A stretch of 64,000 nucleotides of DNA, from contig CAKQCB010000002.1 of NCBI GenBank assembly GCA_934216615.1, positions 186,001-250,000 of the forward strand. Direction: 5' to 3'. Of the stretch, positions 18,993-28,708 are shown piece after piece. Made by a program: the position numbers and the translations under genes. Every line of letters starts with the position of its first letter. Positions within the stretch are counted from its first letter, which is position 1. Source of the stretch: an uncultured Anaerolineae bacterium (GTDB lineage Bacteria; Chloroflexota; Anaerolineae; Aggregatilineales; Phototrophicaceae). The notes beneath the pieces were generated by a model that saw only the letters and a list, made by a program, of their open reading frames with translations, was not told the DNA's origin and made no database searches.

Positions 18993-20246
18993 TTAACGAC
19001 TCACAGGCAGGGCATTACAAGTCGCGCTGAGCGTTACAAACGCTACATCAATCCACCCGCGTTCGCTTTCATATTCTGCTTGCCACCATAGACCGTCTTC
19101 AGTCTGGGCAAAGAGTGAGATCGTCGTTGCGTATGGGATGACCAATAAGGTTTCCGAATCACCGTTAGGGGCTGTCCGCAAGCGCAGGTTGTAATTCACC
19201 ACCGCTAAACACGGCGTTACTGATGTCGCTGTGGGTAACGGCGTTGGGCTGGCAAAACCAACACGGGTTGGGCGCGGGGTGGATGTCGGGCGGGGTGTGC
19301 GCGTCGCGCTCGGTTCTCTCGTCATCGTAGGCGTGGACGTAGAGGACGGCTCTGGGGTCGGCGTTGTAGTCGATACCGCTGGCGCATTCATCTCCACTTG
19401 GACAGGGGATGCAGTGAGCATCGATAAGAAACTAGGAGGTGTTGGTGACGGCGTGCCCGATCCGGTTTGAGAGCCAAGGCGCGCCAGTTCCATCAAGTCG
19501 CTGTTCACCGCTAAACGAATGAATGTCTCCACTTGGCTCAACAATAAAGCGGATTGTAACGTGCCGATTTCGCCGTTATTCGACGCAGTTTGGATCATCG
19601 TGCGCGTCACATCGACAATGCGCATGATGATAACCTCTAAATTGCCCCCATTTTCCGCAACGATGGATGAGAGCGAAACGCCCGCGTCCAGTAAGGTTGC
19701 CAATTCCACCTCATCCATCTGAATTTCTTCATTCAAGATGAAGCGTATTTGATTGAACAGCCCAAAGATGCGTTCCCGTATGCTCAGTTGTGCCGTTGGG
19801 GTGACCCCCGGTGCAAGGGTCGCGACAGGAGTTGTTGAGAGGTTCGCCCCTGCACTTTCACGCACCATGAAATACGCGGCGGCAAAGGGCACAACAAACG
19901 TGGAGAGAACCACCAAAATACCGCTGAAGAACCCCAGAACACCACGCGAAGCTCGTAACCGTTGCGGGCGAAACACCTCTAAAATGAGGATGAGAAGGCT
20001 CACGCCTAACAGAACGCCTGCGGCGATCAACACGCCTTGATTCACCAACCCATCTGGGGAAAATGTTTCTTCATCCCCTAAATGGTTAACGACCAGCGCG
20101 CCGACCAGTAAAAACACCGTGAGAAACGTCAACAACACATCCATGAAGCCGACTTTTTCACGTCGCAGTAACGTTTTGATCAAATTGTTCAACAAGAGCA
20201 AGAGGCCAAAAACGCCCCCTGCTCCCAAGAGTAAATAAGTGTCCAA
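18993..20246 (-). CDS. Membrane protein with Pro/Thr-rich linker and C-terminal SH3-like domain
   Basis: The 417-residue protein has about four N-terminal membrane segments (residues about 4-24, 35-57, 70-92, 102-127; for example GVFGLLLLLNNLI and GVLLGVSLLILILEVF). A helical extracytoplasmic region follows, then a low-complexity TPTPEPSS / TPRPTSTPRPT linker (about residues 280-340). The C-terminal bacterial SH3 domain (NYNLRLRTAPNGDSETLLV ... WWQAEYESERGWIDVAF) probably binds a cell-wall or surface ligand. It starts three bases after the glutaminyl cyclase gene, so they form an operon. Confidence 0.7.
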   Translation of the reverse strand: MDTYLLLGAGGVFGLLLLLNNLIKTLLRREKVGFMDVLLTFLTVFLLVGALVVNHLGDEETFSPDGLVNQGVLIAAGVLLGVSLLILILEVFRPQRLRASRGVLGFFSGILVVLSTFVVPFAAAYFMVRESAGANLSTTPVATLAPGVTPTAQLSIRERIFGLFNQIRFILNEEIQMDEVELATLLDAGVSLSSIVAENGGNLEVIIMRIVDVTRTMIQTASNNGEIGTLQSALLLSQVETFIRLAVNSDLMELARLGSQTGSGTPSPTPPSFLSMLTASPVQVEMNAPAVSTTTPTPEPSSTSTPTMTREPSATRTPRPTSTPRPTRVGFASPTPLPTATSVTPCLAVVNYNLRLRTAPNGDSETLLVIPYATTISLFAQTEDGLWWQAEYESERGWIDVAFVTLSATCNALPVSR

Positions 20247-20249
20247 AGT

Positions 20250-21086
20250 TTATCCCGCCGGAACAAAAGTGACTTCAAACATCGACATCCAATCTTTTCC
20301 GGTGATGAGAAAGGTGTCGGTTTCAGGCATATAGGCGATGCCATTCAAAACTTGAGATGTAGGTTGTAATTGTGCCTGCTGTTCAGGGGTTAATAAACCC
20401 GTCGCGTCGATGACGCTCGTCACCGCCCCCGAATCCATATCAATGGTCACAATTTGGTTAGTCTGGTAAACATTCGCATAGATTTCGTTACCTACACATT
20501 CCAACTCGTTCAGCGCCGCTAACGGTTGATCGTTCAAGGTCACAGGCAGTGTTTCGACCACCTCAAACGTGATCGGGTCGCGTTGGAATACGTAATTGGA
20601 ACCGTCGCTCATCCAAATGACCTCACGGGTTTCGTCATAACATAACCCCCACCCATCCCCTGTGTAGAAGTACGCGCCCAACAAGTCAAAAGTTTCGACG
20701 TTATAGAAAAAAGCGTAACCTTCACGCCATGTGATTTGAATCAGTCGGTTGTCTACCAACGCCAACCCTTCCGCGAAAAACTGCTGTGGCAAGTTGACTT
20801 CACGCAGGGTTTCGCCCGTTGTAGGGTCAAGCTCCATCAAGCGAGATTCGCCATACTGCCCCGCACTTTGATACAGCGCGCCTTCATGCCAGACAAGCCC
20901 TTGTGTATATTCGTCGGTTCCGTGCGGAATTTCATGGATCACTTCCGGAACGAATACAGGGATATTTTCCATCGGCACAGTGGGCACTGTGACAGGAATC
21001 GGAGTTTGTGCAAACACAGACCCTACGCCTAAACTCATAACACTCAACGTGATAATGCCCAGACGACGTAACGGTTGCACGATCAT
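20250..21086 (-). CDS. Exported glutaminyl-peptide cyclotransferase (plant/bacterial type)
   Basis: This 278-residue protein has a signal peptide (LGIITLSVMSLGVGSVFAQ). The mature part matches the five-bladed propeller glutaminyl cyclases (COG3823): EIPHGTDEYTQGLVWHEGAL, GESRLMELDPTTGETL, ELECVGNEIYANVYQTN and QVLNGIAYMPETDTFLITGK. These enzymes convert N-terminal Gln to pyroglutamate on exported peptides or proteins. The conserved Glu in FAEGLAL and the LNELE segment are present. It is first in a two-gene operon. The 268-base divergent spacer to tkt holds no gene. Confidence 0.85.
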   Translation of the reverse strand: MIVQPLRRLGIITLSVMSLGVGSVFAQTPIPVTVPTVPMENIPVFVPEVIHEIPHGTDEYTQGLVWHEGALYQSAGQYGESRLMELDPTTGETLREVNLPQQFFAEGLALVDNRLIQITWREGYAFFYNVETFDLLGAYFYTGDGWGLCYDETREVIWMSDGSNYVFQRDPITFEVVETLPVTLNDQPLAALNELECVGNEIYANVYQTNQIVTIDMDSGAVTSVIDATGLLTPEQQAQLQPTSQVLNGIAYMPETDTFLITGKDWMSMFEVTFVPAG

Positions 21087-21354
21087 GATACATCCTTTGT
21101 GAGATAGGTATTGGCAAGCTGTTTAATGTTAACGCCGTACCTACCTACTACGAAAGGGCAACCCGTTGAATGTCATCAAAGTTTAATATGCTGTGAAGGT
21201 TTTACTGACCTACGTCATCTAATCTGGAAAATAGAAATCACCCTTCCTGCACGTTGGATTCACATGGGGATTATATCTAACCGTCTCACAGGCAGTTTCT
21301 TATAGAATTCGGTATACTGCACTCAGTTTCGCTCATCACGTTAGGAGGCACACT

Positions 21355-23364
21355 TTGCCCACTCATTTACAAGACCTTGCGGTAAACACCATTCGCACCC
21401 TGTCGATTGACGCGGTTCAGAAAGCCAACAGCGGACACCCAGGGTTACCGATGGGGGCTGCACCGATGGCCTATGCCCTTTGGATGCGCTCGCTCAAACA
21501 CAACCCACAAAATCCGCATTGGGCGAATCGTGATCGTTTTGTCCTCAGCGCAGGTCACGGCTCCATGCTGTTGTATTCCTTGTTATATCTCACCGGTTAT
21601 GATGTCTCTTTAGACGAGATTAAAAACTTCCGTCAATGGGGAAGCATCACGCCCGGCCATCCTGAATATCACCTGACGCCGGGGGTCGAAACGACTACAG
21701 GGCCGTTAGGTCAAGGTGGGGCGAATGCCGTTGGCTTCGCTCTGGCGGAAGCGTTCCTCGCCAAATATTTCAACCGTCACGGCCATGATATTGTCAATCA
21801 TCACACTTATGCTATCGTCAGCGATGGTGACTTGATGGAAGGCGTCAATTTTGAAGCGGCGGCGCTGGCTGGCTTATGGGGGCTGAATAAGCTGGTATTC
21901 CTATGGGACAACAATGAAGTCACCCTCGACGGGCGCACTGATATGATCTTCACGGAAAATGTCCTCGCCCGTTTTGAAGCGATGGGCTGGAACACCGAAC
22001 ACGTCGAGTTTGGAAATGATGTGGATGCGATCAGCATCGCCATCAGCAGAGCGTTGCAATCCACCGACAAGCCCACCATCATCAGCGTTCGCACGATCAT
22101 CGGTTACGGCAGTCCCAATAAAGCCGATTCGCATGAAGCGCACGGCTCCCCCTTGGGCGTTGATGAAGTCAAGCTCGTCAAAGAAGCGTTTGGTTTCCCA
22201 CCCGAAGAAACGTTTTACATTCCGGGTGAAGCATTGGAGCACTTCCGTTCCTCTGTCGAACGGGGCGAAAAACTCGAAGCGGAATGGAACGAAAAGTTTG
22301 CCGCCTATCAAACCGCATTCCCCGAACTGGCCGCTGAATTTACCAGCGCACTCAAAGGCGAACTGCCTGAAGGTTGGGACGCCGATCTGCCCGTGTTCGG
22401 GAATGAAAAACAAATCGCAACCCGCAACGCCTCGGGCACCGTTTTGAACGCCATCGCCGCCAAAATCCCTACCATGATTGGCGGGGACGCTGACCTTGCA
22501 GGCAGTACCAAAACGTTGATTAAAAACGCAGGCAACACATGGGGCGGGGTCGCCACTGAACGGAACATCCGTTTTGGCGTGCGTGAACACGGCATGGGCG
22601 CGATTGTGAACGGCCTCGCCGTACACGGGGGCATTATCAAACCGTACAGCGCAACGTTCCTCACCTTCAGTGACTATATGCGCCCCGCGATGCGCTTAGG
22701 TGCGTTGATGGGGATTCAGTCGATCTATGTGTTCACGCATGACAGCATCGGCCTTGGTGAAGATGGGCCTACCCATCAAGCAGTTGAACAAACCATGTCG
22801 TTACGCTTGATCCCAAATATGTTTGTTTTCCGCCCCGCCGACGCCAATGAAACTGCGGGTGCGTGGCGCGCTGCTATGTTGGCAGACCGTCCTTCCGTAT
22901 TGATTTTCTCGCGTCAAGACCTCCCTGTCTTCACAGGTGATAACATTGGCGGGATTCCGAAAATTCATGAAGGGGTCGGGCGTGGGGGCTATATCCTCGC
23001 GGATAGCGAAGGTACACCCAGTGTCATTTTGATGGGCACAGGCAGTGAAGTGTCAATTGCATACGAAGCCTATCAACAGCTCCAAGCGGAAGGCATCAAT
23101 GCCCGCTTAGTCTCACTGCCTTCATGGGAACTGTTCGACCAACAAGATGCTGAATACAAAGAATCGGTTTTGCCCTCAGCGGTGACCGCCCGCGTCAGCA
23201 TCGAAGCGGGCGTGACAACGGGATGGCAGAAATATGTCGGCTCGACAGGCGTTGCGATTGGCGTCGATAAATTCGGCGCAAGCGCCCCGTATCAAAAGAT
23301 TTACGAAGAATACGGCTTAACCAGCGCCCATGTGGTCGAAGCGGCAAAGTCACAATTGAAGTAA
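21355..23364 (+). CDS. tkt: Transketolase
   Basis: Transketolase moves two-carbon units between sugar phosphates in the pentose phosphate pathway, using thiamine diphosphate. The TTG at 21355 is chosen because TTAGGAGG lies seven bases upstream. The 669-residue protein has [20 protein letters not shown], the TPP/Mg motif [16 protein letters not shown] ending in DNNEVTLDG, and the Pyr-domain [16 protein letters not shown] and [18 protein letters not shown] signatures. rpiB and tal-pgi follow on the same strand, forming a carbon-metabolism block, each with its own terminator or promoter-like sequence. Confidence 0.97.
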   Translation: MPTHLQDLAVNTIRTLSIDAVQKANSGHPGLPMGAAPMAYALWMRSLKHNPQNPHWANRDRFVLSAGHGSMLLYSLLYLTGYDVSLDEIKNFRQWGSITPGHPEYHLTPGVETTTGPLGQGGANAVGFALAEAFLAKYFNRHGHDIVNHHTYAIVSDGDLMEGVNFEAAALAGLWGLNKLVFLWDNNEVTLDGRTDMIFTENVLARFEAMGWNTEHVEFGNDVDAISIAISRALQSTDKPTIISVRTIIGYGSPNKADSHEAHGSPLGVDEVKLVKEAFGFPPEETFYIPGEALEHFRSSVERGEKLEAEWNEKFAAYQTAFPELAAEFTSALKGELPEGWDADLPVFGNEKQIATRNASGTVLNAIAAKIPTMIGGDADLAGSTKTLIKNAGNTWGGVATERNIRFGVREHGMGAIVNGLAVHGGIIKPYSATFLTFSDYMRPAMRLGALMGIQSIYVFTHDSIGLGEDGPTHQAVEQTMSLRLIPNMFVFRPADANETAGAWRAAMLADRPSVLIFSRQDLPVFTGDNIGGIPKIHEGVGRGGYILADSEGTPSVILMGTGSEVSIAYEAYQQLQAEGINARLVSLPSWELFDQQDAEYKESVLPSAVTARVSIEAGVTTGWQKYVGSTGVAIGVDKFGASAPYQKIYEEYGLTSAHVVEAAKSQLK

Positions 23365-23401
23365 CCCGTCACCCCTTCATAGGGTGATCTCATCAAGTTT
23401 T

Positions 23402-23445
23402 AAAAACAGGTCGCGTAAAAATTCCATCAAACGCGGCCTGTTTTT
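23402..23445 (+). terminator. Intrinsic terminator after tkt
   Basis: AAAAACAGGTCGCGT (23402-23416) pairs with ACGCGGCCTGTTTTT (23431-23445) with one wobble pair and a 14-base loop. Tracts of A before and T after the stem make it potentially bidirectional. Confidence 0.88.
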
Positions 23446-23513
23446 CTAAACCCAACGGGGACGTATAAGTGAAACTGTCAAAATCGTCTAATGAATAGAG
23501 GTCTTGGCTGAAA

Positions 23514-23541
23514 TATAATGGACGCATAAAAGAAATTCTTT
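23514..23541 (+). promoter_or_regulatory. Putative rpiB promoter and small palindrome
   Basis: A perfect TATAAT lies at 23514-23519, 37 bases before the rpiB ATG, but no good -35 box is seen. Just downstream, AAAGAA-A-TTCTTT (23529-23541) is a perfect palindrome near the expected transcript start and could be an operator. The upstream terminator supports an independent promoter here. Confidence 0.4.
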
Positions 23542-23556
23542 CTAAAGGAAATCACG

Positions 23557-24015
23557 ATGAAATTAGCCATATCTTCAGATCATGCAGGGTTTTCATTAAA
23601 AGCCCATCTCGTTCAATTCCTGCTTGAACAAGGTCATGAAGTGGATGATCTTGGGGTGGATGCAGAAACCCCTTCAACCGACTACCCCGAAGCGGCGCGC
23701 AACGTCGCGCGGGCGATCCGTCAAAACACCGCCGAACGGGGCATCTGCGTGTGTGGCAGTGGCGTCGGCGTGGCGATCGCCGCCAATAAATTTGCTGGGG
23801 TGTATGCCTGTCTATGTCATGACACGTATACCGCGCATCAAGGCGTGGAACATGACCGCATGAATGTGTTATGTCTGGGCGCAAAAGTGATCGGAACTTC
23901 CCTCGCAGAAGAAATTGTGTTGAGCTTCATCAACGCCCAACCAATGGATGTAGATCGCTACGAACGGCGCTTCCAAATGGTCAAAGATTTTGAACAACAT
24001 CACGACCCTAAATAG
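23557..24015 (+). CDS. rpiB: Ribose-5-phosphate isomerase B
   Basis: RpiB interconverts ribose 5-phosphate and ribulose 5-phosphate. The 152-residue protein starts MKLAISSDHAGFSLKAHLVQ with the phosphate-binding SDHAG, contains the catalytic-loop cysteine in GICVCGSGVGVAIAANK and the conserved HDTYTAHQGVEHDRMNVLCL segment. It fits the RpiB/LacAB fold; the pairing with tkt and tal-pgi supports the pentose phosphate role over galactose-6-phosphate isomerase. AAAGGAAA lies before the ATG. Confidence 0.94.
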   Translation: MKLAISSDHAGFSLKAHLVQFLLEQGHEVDDLGVDAETPSTDYPEAARNVARAIRQNTAERGICVCGSGVGVAIAANKFAGVYACLCHDTYTAHQGVEHDRMNVLCLGAKVIGTSLAEEIVLSFINAQPMDVDRYERRFQMVKDFEQHHDPK

Positions 24016-24061
24016 CTTCATGCGAACTGCCTAAAGAGAGCGGATTTTTTAATCTGTCACT

Positions 24062-24069
24062 GCTATGAT
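24062..24069 (+). promoter_or_regulatory. Extended -10 element upstream of tal-pgi
   Basis: TGCTATGAT contains TATGAT at 24064-24069 preceded by the extended -10 TGn. It lies about 57 bases before the tal-pgi ATG. No convincing -35 is visible. Confidence 0.35.
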
Positions 24070-24125
24070 ACAAATCATTGAGTTCATTGAGGTTCTGATA
24101 ACCTTTTCAGTAAGAGGAGTCTAAA

Positions 24126-26993
24126 ATGGCGGGCAATCCCCCAGTAGATGTACAGCAATTTGGACAAAGTATTTGGTACGACAACATCCGTCGGCAAATA
24201 CTGAAAAATGGTGAACTCCAACGCATGATCGAACAAGAAGGTATTTTGGGGGTCACGTCGAATCCCTCCATCTTTCAAAAAGCGATTGGCGCTTCGAACG
24301 ACTACGATGACGCCATTGAGGATTTATTAGACCTCGATCCCTATCAAATCTATGAAAAACTCGCCATCGAAGACATTCAAAACGCCCTCGACTTGTTCCG
24401 CCCCACTTATGAACGAACCAACGGCGGGGATGGTTATGTCAGTTTAGAAGTTTCACCGCTCATCGCCAACGATACCGAAAGTACGGTTCAAGAAGCCAAA
24501 CGTTTATACGAAACCGTCAACCGCCCCAATGTGATGATCAAGATTCCCGCCACAGAAGCAGGGATTCCCGCCATTGAAGAAGCAATTGCCGCAGGCATCA
24601 ACATCAATGTGACGTTGATTTTTGGCGTAGAAAATTATGAACGGGTCGCAGAAGCCTATATTCGCGGGTTAGAACGTCGTGTTGATGCAGGTTTGGATGT
24701 CACGCAAATTGCATCTGTCGCCAGCTTCTTCCTCAGTCGTATTGATACCGCAGTAGACCGCGTCTTGGATAATAACATCCGCGCCGCCCAAGGCCGTGAC
24801 GTCACGAAGGTTGCACTCAACAACAAACTCAAGGGCAAAGCCGCGATTGCCAACGCAAAATTAGCGTATCAAAAGTTCCAAGAAATTTTCTACGGCCCTC
24901 GTTTTGAGAAAGCCCGCACCGCAGGCGCGCGCCCTCAACGTGTGCTGTGGGCTTCAACCAGCACTAAGAACCCCGCCTACCCCGACACTATGTATATTGA
25001 CGCGTTGATTGGCGCTGAAACCGTGAACACTGTCCCGCCGGACGCGCTACTTGCCTTCAAAGAACATGGGATGGTTGCGCAAACCTTAACCCAAGGCACC
25101 GATGAACTGGATCAAATTTTCACCGAGCTGGCCGAAGTTGGCATTGATCTCAAATCCATCACCGACAGCTTACAAGTGGATGGCGTCGCCTCTTTCAGCG
25201 ACTCGTTCAATGCCCTACTCGACCAAGTGGATGCTAAACGTAACGTGCTGGCGACGGGGGTCTTCAAACAACAAACGCTCAATCTGGGCGCTCGCCAAGC
25301 AGAAGTTGACGCCGCGATCAAGACCCTCGATGCACAGCACGCCAATAAACGCATTTGGGAACACGATGGCACGTTGTGGAAGGACAATCCCAACGTCGCC
25401 ACCAAGATCAACAACCGTCTAGGTTGGTTGGATACCAATACCACCATCGACTATGAGCGCCTCCACGCTCTGCAAGCGGAAGTCAAGAACAGCGTGATCA
25501 CGGATGTGGTTTTGCTCGGCATGGGCGGAAGCAGCCTCGCGCCGGAAGTTTTATATAAAACCTTCGGCAACGCGGAAGGCTTTCCCAAACTGCACATGCT
25601 CGACAGCACTGACCCCGTTTATATCGCCAGCATCGAAAACGCGGTTGACCTCAACAACACGCTGTTCATCGTCGCCAGTAAGTCCGGCTCAACGATTGAA
25701 ACCGCCTCGTTCTACGAATACTTCTACGAACGCACAGGCCAAAAAGGACAACAATTCATCGCGATCACCGATGGCGGTAGTGACCTCGAAAAATTAGGCC
25801 ACGAAAAAGGCTTCCGTGAAGTCTTCGTAAACCCCTCAGACATCGGCGGACGTTACAGCGCGCTGAGCTATTTCGGCTTAGTGCCCGCCACCCTATTAGG
25901 TTTAGACCTGAATGCCTTGCGTGAAAGCGCCAAGCGGATGATGGTCGCCAATGCGGAGAACATCAGCTCGAACACCCATCCCGCCTTAATTCTTGGCGCG
26001 GTCATGGCGGTGTTTGCCCAAAACGGACAAGATAAACTCACGCTCCACACCAGCCCTTCGATCCACACCTTCGGGAACTGGGTAGAGCAACTGGTTGCCG
26101 AAAGCACAGGTAAAGAAGGGCGTGGTATTCTGCCTGTTGTGGGCGCGACCATCGGCAAACCGCACGATTATTCTACCGACCGTTTGTTTGTTTACTTGCG
26201 CCTTGAAGGGGATGATAACGACGCCACCGACAACGGCTTGCGCGTCTTAAAAGAAGCAGGACACTCGATGGTGACGCTCAACCTGAACTCAAAATATGAT
26301 TTAGGGGGCGAGTTCTTCCGTTGGGAATATGCCACAGCAGTCGCGGGCAAAGTATTAGACATCAATCCCTTTGATGAACCCAACGTGACCGAAAGCAAAC
26401 AAAACACGTCACGTTTGCTGGAATACTACCAAGCGAACGGGAAACTGCCGGAAACAAGCCCTATCGCCACCGACGAGACGGTGAGTTTGTACGCCGACAG
26501 CAAAACCACCCAAGTATTAAAAGACCTGTGCAAACATCATCACTTTGATGCAAATTCACTGGTGGAATTGATCGCGGCACAAATCAACGTGACCGAAGCG
26601 GGGGATTATTTCGCGGTGTTAGCCTATGTTCCGCAATTTGATGACATCACCGAATCATTAGAAGAAGTGCGTCGTCGTTTACGTCATGTCACCCGCCGCG
26701 CAACAACGATTGGTTTTGGCCCGCGCTTCTTGCACAGCACAGGTCAACTGCACAAAGGCGGGGCAAACAACGGAATTTTCATCCAAATCACCACCGATCA
26801 TGAAGGTGATCTCGCCATTCCCAACGCGCCCTATACTTTTGGCACGCTCAAAGCCGCCCAAGCAGCAGGTGATCTTGAAGCCTTACAAAGCAAAGACCGT
26901 CGCGCGTTACGTCTCCATATTCAAGGGGATGTGATCGAAGGCTTGCAAAAACTGCTCAAGGCGATTGACCTTGCGGGCGAACGTCGCGTTTAG
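24126..26993 (+). CDS. Bifunctional transaldolase / glucose-6-phosphate isomerase
   Basis: This 955-residue fusion joins two sugar-phosphate enzymes. Residues about 1-385 are a transaldolase (QSIWYDNIRRQILKNGELQ, GVTSNPSIFQKAIG, and the Schiff-base Lys in NVMIKIPATEAGIPAIEEA). Residues about 400-950 are a phosphoglucose isomerase with SIS folds (VVLLGMGGSSLAPEVLYKTF, VASKSGSTIETASFYEY, GGRYSALSYFGLVPATLLGL). Together they link fructose 6-phosphate, glucose 6-phosphate and the non-oxidative pentose phosphate branch. Such fusions are known in several phyla. It lies directly downstream of tkt and rpiB. AGAGGAG precedes the ATG. Confidence 0.95.
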   Translation: MAGNPPVDVQQFGQSIWYDNIRRQILKNGELQRMIEQEGILGVTSNPSIFQKAIGASNDYDDAIEDLLDLDPYQIYEKLAIEDIQNALDLFRPTYERTNGGDGYVSLEVSPLIANDTESTVQEAKRLYETVNRPNVMIKIPATEAGIPAIEEAIAAGININVTLIFGVENYERVAEAYIRGLERRVDAGLDVTQIASVASFFLSRIDTAVDRVLDNNIRAAQGRDVTKVALNNKLKGKAAIANAKLAYQKFQEIFYGPRFEKARTAGARPQRVLWASTSTKNPAYPDTMYIDALIGAETVNTVPPDALLAFKEHGMVAQTLTQGTDELDQIFTELAEVGIDLKSITDSLQVDGVASFSDSFNALLDQVDAKRNVLATGVFKQQTLNLGARQAEVDAAIKTLDAQHANKRIWEHDGTLWKDNPNVATKINNRLGWLDTNTTIDYERLHALQAEVKNSVITDVVLLGMGGSSLAPEVLYKTFGNAEGFPKLHMLDSTDPVYIASIENAVDLNNTLFIVASKSGSTIETASFYEYFYERTGQKGQQFIAITDGGSDLEKLGHEKGFREVFVNPSDIGGRYSALSYFGLVPATLLGLDLNALRESAKRMMVANAENISSNTHPALILGAVMAVFAQNGQDKLTLHTSPSIHTFGNWVEQLVAESTGKEGRGILPVVGATIGKPHDYSTDRLFVYLRLEGDDNDATDNGLRVLKEAGHSMVTLNLNSKYDLGGEFFRWEYATAVAGKVLDINPFDEPNVTESKQNTSRLLEYYQANGKLPETSPIATDETVSLYADSKTTQVLKDLCKHHHFDANSLVELIAAQINVTEAGDYFAVLAYVPQFDDITESLEEVRRRLRHVTRRATTIGFGPRFLHSTGQLHKGGANNGIFIQITTDHEGDLAIPNAPYTFGTLKAAQAAGDLEALQSKDRRALRLHIQGDVIEGLQKLLKAIDLAGERRV

Positions 26994-27016
26994 CCTGCGT
27001 TAGAAACTGATCTTCT

Positions 27017-27056
27017 AAACCAGTCCTTTATCTGTTATAGATAGATGGCTGGTTTT
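27017..27056 (+). terminator. Probable terminator after tal-pgi
   Basis: AAACCAG (27017-27023) pairs with CTGGTTT (27049-27055), followed by T. The 25-base loop has internal ATCT / AGAT complementarity. The stem is short, so this is only probable. Confidence 0.45.
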
Positions 27057-27210
27057 GATTTTGAGTTCACGTAAGAACCTACGTAAAAAAATCATCAGAA
27101 ATCAGTGGGTCTCTATAGACATTCAAATTGAGGGTGCTGTATCATTAAAGATGATTCGGCATATTTACCACTTGTTCAACCACTTTTATATTTGAGATTG
27201 AGGGATTGCG

Positions 27211-27546
27211 ATGCCCGTTTATACCTATCGCCGTGAAGACGGAAGCACATTTGATCTGCGTCAGAAATTTTCTGATGACGCACTCACAGTTGACCCAGTC
27301 ACAGGCCAAAAAGTTCAACGTATTGTCCAAAGCGCTGGGGTCATTTTCAAAGGTTCTGGTTTTTACATCAACGATAGCAAATCTAAAAATAGCGCTGGAC
27401 TTACCACCAAAAAGTCAGAGACCAGCTCTAGCGATACCACCACGCCAGCCAGTGATGCCTCTGCTCCAAAAACAGAAGCACCTACCCCTGCGCCAGCGAA
27501 AACCGAACCTGTAAAATCAACCGCGACCTCGACGGCAGCAGACTAG
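27211..27546 (+). CDS. FmdB-like protein lacking the zinc-ribbon cysteines
   Basis: The 111-residue protein matches the N-terminal FmdB/CxxC regulatory-protein family (MPVYTYRREDGSTFDLRQKF ... VQRIVQSAGVIFKGSGFYIN). In that family the pattern is YxCxxCG and later CPxCG. Here all four cysteines are absent: the first pair is replaced by RREDG, the second by VDPVTG. The protein contains no Cys at all. Residues about 58-111 are a disordered Ser/Thr/Pro/Ala-rich tail. The typical VIFKGSGFY core is kept, so the fold may persist without metal. The function of the family is poorly defined; I would not call it a regulator. Confidence 0.75.
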   Translation: MPVYTYRREDGSTFDLRQKFSDDALTVDPVTGQKVQRIVQSAGVIFKGSGFYINDSKSKNSAGLTTKKSETSSSDTTTPASDASAPKTEAPTPAPAKTEPVKSTATSTAAD

Positions 27547-27586
27547 ACGCTACGCCAAACCAGTCCCGTTTTTGATCAAATAAAAG

Positions 27587-27622
27587 AAAAAGACCTTCGC
27601 AAAATTGCCAGAAGGTCTTTTT
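27587..27622. terminator. Bidirectional terminator between convergent genes
   Basis: AAAAAGACCTTC (27587-27598) and GAAGGTCTTTTT (27611-27622) pair perfectly around a 12-base loop. The A tract on the left and the T tract on the right serve both the FmdB-like gene and the minus-strand aldo/keto reductase gene. Confidence 0.9.
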
Positions 27623-27657
27623 GTATTGATATTTAAATCACCGAGATGGGAATCACA

Positions 27658-28629
27658 TCACCAAGCGTAAGCTTCTGGTGCTGCTCCACCCGGCCCGGGC
27701 CAAATTTCATCTAAGGTCTTGAGTTGATCTGCGCTCAATTTGATCTCGAGTGAGTGCAAATTGCCGTCAAATTGTTCGTTCGTGCGCGGGCCGATGATCG
27801 GCGCGGTGACGCCGGGCTGATGCAGTAACCACGCCAGCGCGACATCCGCAGGTTGTTCGCCAATTTCAGCGCAGAAGGCTTCATATTTTTCAAGTTGAGG
27901 GCGATATTTGTCTACTTCTTTTTGACGATGTTCTTCCGCGCGACGGCCTTCTTCAATCTTCTTGAGGATGCCCCCCAACAAACCGCCCGCCAAAGGACTC
28001 CAAGGAATCACACCGACGCCATAATGGATCGACGCAGGAAGCACTTCCAGTTCGATCATTCGGTCTTTGAGGTTATACAAACTTTGCTCGCTCACCAAGC
28101 CTAAGAAAAAGCGGGCTTTGGCGGCTTCGTTGGCTTGGGTGATATGCCAACCCGCAAAGTTACTACTGCCCACGTAGATCACCTTGCCTTCCCGCACCAA
28201 TTGTTCCATCGCCTGCCAGACTTCTTCCCATGGGGCTTGGCGGTAAATATGATGCATTTGGTACAGGTCGATATAATCCGTTTGTAAACGGCATAAGCTG
28301 TCTTCACAGGCTTTGCGAATATGTAGGGCAGATAATCGGCTTTGGTTCGGCCAGTCGCCCATGTCCCCATACACTTTGGTGGCTAAGACCACTTTTTCAC
28401 GTCGTCCGCCCCCTTGCGCCCACCAGCGCCCGATGATATTTTCAGTAATGCCTTCGCCTTTTTTACGGCCATACACGTTCGCAGTGTCAAAAAAATTGAC
28501 GCCTACATCTAACGCATGATCCATAATGGCATAGCTGTCGGCTTCGGTGGTGTATGGGCCAAAGTTCATCGTCCCCAAACATAAACGGCTGACTTTTAAC
28601 GCAGTTCTGCCTAAATAAGTGTATTCCAT
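27658..28629 (-). CDS. Aldo/keto reductase
   Basis: This 323-residue TIM-barrel NADPH-dependent oxidoreductase begins MEYTYLGRTALKVSRLCLGT. The AKR tetrad is present: Asp in FFDTANVYG, Tyr in the same motif, Lys in VLATKVYG and His in LYQMHHIYR. The NADP-binding part is APIIGPRTNEQFDGNL near the C terminus. It fits the general YajO/Tas-like aldo/keto reductases acting on aldehydes; the substrate is unknown. It stands alone, convergent with the FmdB-like gene. Confidence 0.9.
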   Translation of the reverse strand: MEYTYLGRTALKVSRLCLGTMNFGPYTTEADSYAIMDHALDVGVNFFDTANVYGRKKGEGITENIIGRWWAQGGGRREKVVLATKVYGDMGDWPNQSRLSALHIRKACEDSLCRLQTDYIDLYQMHHIYRQAPWEEVWQAMEQLVREGKVIYVGSSNFAGWHITQANEAAKARFFLGLVSEQSLYNLKDRMIELEVLPASIHYGVGVIPWSPLAGGLLGGILKKIEEGRRAEEHRQKEVDKYRPQLEKYEAFCAEIGEQPADVALAWLLHQPGVTAPIIGPRTNEQFDGNLHSLEIKLSADQLKTLDEIWPGPGGAAPEAYAW

Positions 28630-28708
28630 GAAACGATCCTTTCTATAAACACGCTTGCTCTTTAAGTGTACTCTTTCCCTGTACGCAAGGAAACCTACGT
28701 CGAGGTTT

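Noticed and set aside
19240-19400. Pro/Thr codon repeats (also at 32930-33070, 36280-36370 and 39700-39830) as possible CRISPR or satellite DNA
   Set aside because: The repeats are in-frame linker codons of four different proteins, with irregular spacing and no conserved repeat-spacer pattern.
19231-19470. A Gly/Val-rich plus-strand frame that looks like a repeat protein
   Set aside because: It is the antisense reading of the Pro/Thr linker in the SH3 membrane protein.
21111-21354. The spacer before tkt as a possible thiamine riboswitch, given the cofactor of transketolase
   Set aside because: The conserved TPP-riboswitch segments are not present, and transketolase uses but does not make the cofactor.
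21901-22626. A 241-codon minus-strand open frame opposite tkt
   Set aside because: It is a shadow of the transketolase gene, with low-complexity residues and no start signal.
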